From the NCBI RefSeq assembly GCF_003369915.1, contig NC_046674.1, forward strand, positions 8,060,001-8,124,000: DNA of 64,000 nucleotides. The letters run 5' to 3'. A model generated the notes under the pieces. The model searched no databases, was not told the origin of the DNA, and was given only the letters and a program-made list of their open reading frames with translations. This document shows positions 59,075-64,000 of this stretch, piece by piece; the first letter of the stretch is position 1, and each line of letters starts with the position of its first letter. A program made the translations under genes and the position numbers. The stretch comes from Drosophila miranda (Eukaryota > Arthropoda > Insecta > Diptera > Drosophilidae).

Positions 59075-61739
59075 AGCGTTTAATTAAGTCAAGTGAGCGA
59101 AGATCGCTGGCCTGGCCCCCAATGCAACATCAGTAGCAGCAGCAGCAGCAGCGGCATCAATTGGATCTCGCCTCTGCCTCTAAATGCCAACAAATTTTGC
59201 CTCAGGCCTCAGCCTTAGCATCGGATCGGTTCTGGTTCTGTTTCTGTTCTGTTCTGTCTACCTCTTTTATAGCGCTCGCATTTGTTTTGTTTATTTGGAT
59301 TTTGCTTTCTTTGTTTGCCGCTGCTCTATTTTTCTTTGCTTTCGGATAGTCGCGGTGGTTCATCCCCGAGCTGGCGAATCTGTGCGACCAGCTGTTCCGC
59401 CAAACAAGATCTCCAACCTCCCATCCCATCCCATCCCATCCCATACCATCCCATTCTATCCCAAAACCAACATAATGAGCATAACAGCACGCTCTGTATG
59501 TGCAGATATCCGTACTCCATGCATGAGTATCTTCTTCACCCTGTTATCAGTCGGACATACTTTCTCACGTTCCTCTGACTAATGCCGCTGTTGCAGGTGG
59601 CTTATCAATCTGCTAGCTGCTAATGATTTTAGTGCTACTGCCCATGCTTCTACTGCTGCTACTGCTGCTGCTGTTTTTGATAACACAAAGCCAAATGATA
59701 GATGGCCAGGGGCCAAGGAGAGCTTCATCTTTACTGCAGGGGGTGTGATAAAAGTCTGCGGGAGATAATTTATAGGGGAAACCACTTTCTTTACTTCCCA
59801 TACTACGCGTACATGATGATGATTTGCATCGTATTTTTCTATAGAAAAATGACTTCCAAAAATGATGCTAAAATTATAATAATTTTTGCACATTTCTTGT
59901 ATGTACAGACATTTCATTCCTTAAGGAATTAAACCTTTTTCTGTAAAATGATTATATGATCAATAATGAATTGCATTATATCAGTTTTCTGTTCTTATCT
60001 AACATTTTTGCAGCTACTGCTACTAATACTCGTATAGCACAAGACATACGTATAGAAGATAGTCATAATCTATCAATCGGAACAGCCTTAACCTCTTCCG
60101 AAACGTAACCTCCACACAAAAATGTCTCTTTAATCTCAATCTTATCTCTGCAGCCACTTCCAGCGCAGTGCATCACCCCCTGCTGTGACATCATCGTCCA
60201 ATTGATTTACAATCTGTTGTCGTTTCTGATAAATTCTTCGTCGTCTTCAAAAACAACGTCACAAACTTTCCATAGGATGCACGTGACGATGACGATGATG
60301 GGAGGATGGGGCTGAAGATGAGGCTGACGTTGAGGGTGGGTATGCGACAACAGAGTGGGTGACAGATGACGTAGCAATGGAGCTGATAGTTGCTGATATT
60401 ACAGTTACTCTCACTGCCACAGAGCTACTGCTGCTACTGTTTCTACTGCTTTTCCTGCCACACAGGCTACTACGCTACTGCTTGTTATTGTTCTACGTGT
60501 GACTGTTTGGGACCACCTCTTGGCATGTTTTTCACGAAACTGTCAAAATGTTATGCAAATATTTGTCGGGGGGATTTTTATGTAAATTTGTACATATTTC
60601 ATAGCGCTCATTTAGCGCTCTCACCAAATACCTCTCTCTCTTTCTCTTTCTCTCTCTCTTCATCTCTCTGCACCTTTCATCTCGCTTTTGTGTTATTTTG
60701 TTGTTCTCCTTTTGTTGGGGGCGTGTGAATCCAAACAATGCGGCAGTGATAAAGCTGATAAGCCATGAAGTATGGGAGCGGAGAGCAGTATCGGTAGAGC
60801 GGTATTTGGAAGAAAAAACTGCTGGTGTTTGTCTGGAGGTTTCATAGGAATAGATCTCAGGGTTGGTGGATGATGCAAATACTCTCGATACGAGTGAATC
60901 ACAACCAATTGTGATCATAAATTAGAAAGAGTAACAGATTAACAGCCTCTATTAGATTAGAAAGACTAGAGACTATGGAGTATAGAGGCATAAAGAATGT
61001 GCAATCCTGAATTGAAGAACTCTAACAAAGTCCCCACAAATATCTACTCAATCGCAATCATACAAATACAGAGTGTCCGTCCCTGGACTCAAATAAAACG
61101 TCACAAGTATGCACTCCCTCAGATAGGGAAAGATAGGAAAAGAAAAAGGGGAAGAGAGCGAGAGCGAGATAGAGAGAGAAGCAAGTAAAGGCCGCCTTGG
61201 GTTTTCTATCTGTTGGCCCTTGGCGACAGCGTGTGAAATGCATTCAAGTGGGTGGCAACGTCTAGATTTCCCTCAAGGCCAAGATAGGCCCTCTTTCTCC
61301 CTCTCTCTGCTCCGCATCTTCGCTGTTATCTGTTATCTCTGTCTGGCTGTTATTCTTTCTGTTCTTATTATTTTTACGACTTTTGTTTGATTAATGCAAA
61401 TCGAAAATTGCAACCGGCTAAAAGTTCGCTTCGAAATTGTTTTTCCCTGGCTGCTGCTCATCAGGAGGCTCCCTTGGAGATGGCTCTGGGGATGGGGATG
61501 GCGCACAAAGCGCCTGATTGCTGATAGCCATCAGAGCAGGCCAGACCCCAGAGCCAGAGACAGAGCCAGACCCGGCCAAGACAGAACCAAGCGGAGAGAC
61601 ATGGCCGACAACAACGAAGACATCGACGACGACGACTGCTGCTGCTGCAATTGTTTGGCAATGACAAAGCGCACCTCCCAGCCAGGCCCAGACAACAGAC
61701 ATCCCAGACAGACATGCAGGGAGTCAGGGATCAGAGAAG

Positions 61740-61783
61740 CAGCGGCGGTGGCGGCGGTGGCGGCGGTGGCGGCGGTGGCGGCG
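61740..61783. repeat. GGCGGT hexanucleotide repeat
   Basis: Seven or so tandem copies of ggcggt (ggcggtggcggcggtggcgg and on); it creates Gly/Ala frames that are not taken as coding. Confidence 0.85.
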
Positions 61784-62663
61784 CGAAAGGCAAACAAACC
61801 ATAATTAAGTTGCACTCGGAGCTGGGGCACAGATGGAGCTTTAGATGGGGCTGGAGATGGAGATGGAGTTCGGGGGCGGCTTAGTCGTTCACTAAGTCAG
61901 TGAGTCAGGATGAGGTCCGCAAAACGTGGCCGATGATCTTAATTCTTTTTAAATCGATCAATTTCCACTGACGACATTATTCTCTCGAGCCCCATGCTGC
62001 AGATCGTGGCTTCTGCCTCAGCCTCAGCCTGGGATTGGGATTTTGAGTCAGTTGGCACTCTGTGGCTTACTATGTGGGTGAGGTGAGCCTTGGCCAACAA
62101 GTGGAATGACTAAGCGGTCTCTCTCTCTCTGGGTCTGTCTCTCCATCTTGGCCAGGCTATCGCGATGGAGACGCGCCCAGGAGGCTCTAAAAATAGCACA
62201 GCAAATGCAGTGGGATAGAGCCCACGTTTTGTAATGGCTAACTTTATTATAGGCCATCAACATCATTATCACTATCATTCGGAGTAATAACGGACCTGGC
62301 CTAATCTAGAGCAAAATCTTGACCAAAGACCAAAACCAAAACCAAACTTAACCCAATTTCGTAGCAAAATGCCGCAAAAGGAAAATGAGCACATTACAAC
62401 AAACAGCAATTGAGAGGCAGTGGGAGAGCAAAAGAGACAGATATAGAGACAGAGACAGAGACAGAAAAGACATAGTTAGAGGGAGGGAGAGAGACAGCAA
62501 GAGAGATGGAGATGGAGCTGGAGAAAAGTTGTTAGCGTTAGCGTCTGTTTGTGCGAGACGAGGCCCATCCTCATGATGGAGCTTATCTTGGACACGTACT
62601 GGGATTTGAGCCTGACTGACATTTGTCAGCGTTGTGAATCCTTTTGCTGCTACTGCTGTTGTT

Positions 62664-62696
<33 letters not shown>

Positions 62697-63751
62697 CGAA
62701 AGCCGACAACTTCAAAGTTTTTTCCCTCCATCTGCAAGCACTGCCACTGCTTCTTGGAGTCTCGGAGTCCAACTTCTTTTGGGCTTTTATCAGCGTGAGA
62801 AAATCTGCACAACAAAAGAACCATTTCTGTGTGTGTGTGTGTGTGGAAAGAGAGAGTGGTGCAGCTGCAGCTGCTGCTGGTGCTGCTGGTGCTGCTGCTG
62901 CTGTGACCTTCAGCGATCAGGCTTAACGGCTCACACCCACTATTGCCCGGTATGCTGACTTGCCGCTAGATGGGGGCAGCTGTCTGTGTGTCCCGGGAGC
63001 ACCTGGCAGTTAAATTTGGTGCATGTTCGCTGATTGAACACAAATGATACGGAAGTCGGTCGCCAAGTCTCTGTGTGTGTGAAATTCTCACGCTTTTGGC
63101 CACTTGGATTACCCGCCAGATTACATGAAAAGCGCCTACACACAGATACACGAAACGAGCGCATAAATCAGCTGGAGCAGGAAAAAAAGCGGCAGCCAGC
63201 ACCAGAGCTGGCCCGAGTTGGTGGCAGCTTTTGAAGTTGTACGCACGCCAAAAGCGGCTTAAATGTCCAAAAGTGGCCAACAACAACAGCAACAACAACA
63301 ACAACAGCAACCACAACTTCACAGAGTGGAAAATGTGAAAATGTCCAGAGAAAAGGCAAAAGCAACCAAAACTGAACTTCTGCTACTTATGTGGTTGTTG
63401 GTGGGAACTTCTCTTTGTGCCAAAGTCGCCACTGGTTGCAGTACTGCAGTGTTGCAGTTATAGTGGCACTATTCCACACGAAAAAAAGTGGAAAGAAAAT
63501 ATAGTAAAGCAAAACCGAAATTAATCATACGCACCATTGAACCCCAACGAGTGCGACGAGTGCGATGACGTAACTGTATGTGTGTGTGAGTGTGTGTGTT
63601 GGCCATGATTCGCTGCCTCTTCCAACTAAATATCCAACACAACACAACACAACACTCATCATTATCCGCCACATCAGCCACCGCCACCGCCACTGCCACG
63701 CCCACACTTCTTGGAAACGGCAACAACATTCGCAGGCAATCTGTGCAAAAA

Positions 63752-63753
63752 TG

Positions 63754-63840
<87 letters not shown>

Positions 63841-63845
63841 GTATA
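63752..63845. repeat. ACATAT hexanucleotide microsatellite
   Basis: About 15 near-perfect copies of atacat, ending gtatataac. On the minus strand it produces a Tyr-Val repeat frame that is not a gene. Confidence 0.95.
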
Positions 63846-64000
63846 TAACAGAAGATTCAGATGGCCATGGCTATATATCTGCATCTGTGTGCGTCTGTGT
63901 GTCCTACAAAATTGCACTGCCGGAAAATACATTTCACATTTTGTCTGCTGCTGCATTTTCCATTTTCTTGTATTTACTTATTGGGCTCTTAATAAATCCA

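Larger units (their letters stand above)
53852..64000. other. Probable vein intron; no supported exon
   Basis: About 10 kb without a recognisable gene. The longest frames (190 codons at 58216-58788 minus, 177 at 55420-55953 plus, 158 at 62348-62824 minus) have simple-repeat composition and no domain. The sequence is rich in short tandem repeats and homopurine/homopyrimidine tracts. Since the first vein exon must lie further right, this is most simply a large vein intron. Confidence 0.6.

Noticed and set aside
63263..63463. Frame with MSREKAKATKTELLLLMWLL, resembling a signal peptide, considered as a first vein exon
   Set aside because: Wrong strand for vein (plus), stops soon after, no donor site, and lies in repeat-rich sequence.
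63525..63956. 143-codon frame with Tyr-Val repeats
   Set aside because: Translation of the ACATAT microsatellite.

Overview
The window is a euchromatic stretch of a Drosophila genome. Introns are short, promoters carry Drosophila motifs (DRE, Ohler motifs 1 and 6), and nearly every gene is recognisable as a fly orthologue. LanB2, Bre1, TektinC, S6k and vein all lie on chromosome arm 3L of D. melanogaster (Muller element D). An INE-1/SGM-like element with ttatacccgatact...agtatcgggtataa ends suggests the obscura group, where Muller D is the X-chromosome arm XR. Species and arm are inference.

Layout. 1-4154 (+): 3' part of LanB2 (laminin gamma). 4766-6512 (-): a complete nine-exon odorant receptor, convergent with LanB2. 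6513-9386: intergenic DNA with decayed repeats, at a junction between what in D. melanogaster are the 67C and 64E regions. 9387-12656 (-): Bre1 (H2B E3 ligase) with a housekeeping promoter. 13.1-19.1 kb: a repeat island with an almost perfect inverted duplication (axis near 15703). Each arm carries a small two-exon gene candidate and about 300-bp repeat units, and one arm is split by the INE-1/SGM-like element. 19758-21148 (-): TektinC. 25186-35403 (-): S6k in ten coding exons; its largest intron holds a complete Vps62-domain gene on the opposite strand. 36258-37526 (-): an RCC1-family gene that has lost the residues matching the catalytic Arg-Asp of RCC1. 37769-38600 (+): a UPRT homologue (krishah-type). 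38483-50028: three tandem copies of a 3.85-kb unit, each with an intact mad2 gene and the 3' end of the UPRT gene. 51980-53851 (-): the last four coding exons of vein (Ig plus EGF). 53852-64000: no supported exon, probably the large upstream vein intron, with many simple repeats.

The genes are independent housekeeping or developmental units, not a pathway. LanB2 belongs to basement membrane, vein to EGFR signalling, S6k to TOR growth control, Bre1 to chromatin, TektinC to sperm flagella, and mad2 and the RCC1 relative to mitosis or meiosis. The two most unusual structures are the triplicated mad2 unit and the palindromic small-gene duplication. Both are recent duplications; if this is XR, sex-chromosome amplification is a reasonable but untested explanation. 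Exon boundaries were joined by eye using splice sites and reading phase, and in every spliced gene except LanB2 (not fully summed) the joined exons give a length divisible by three.
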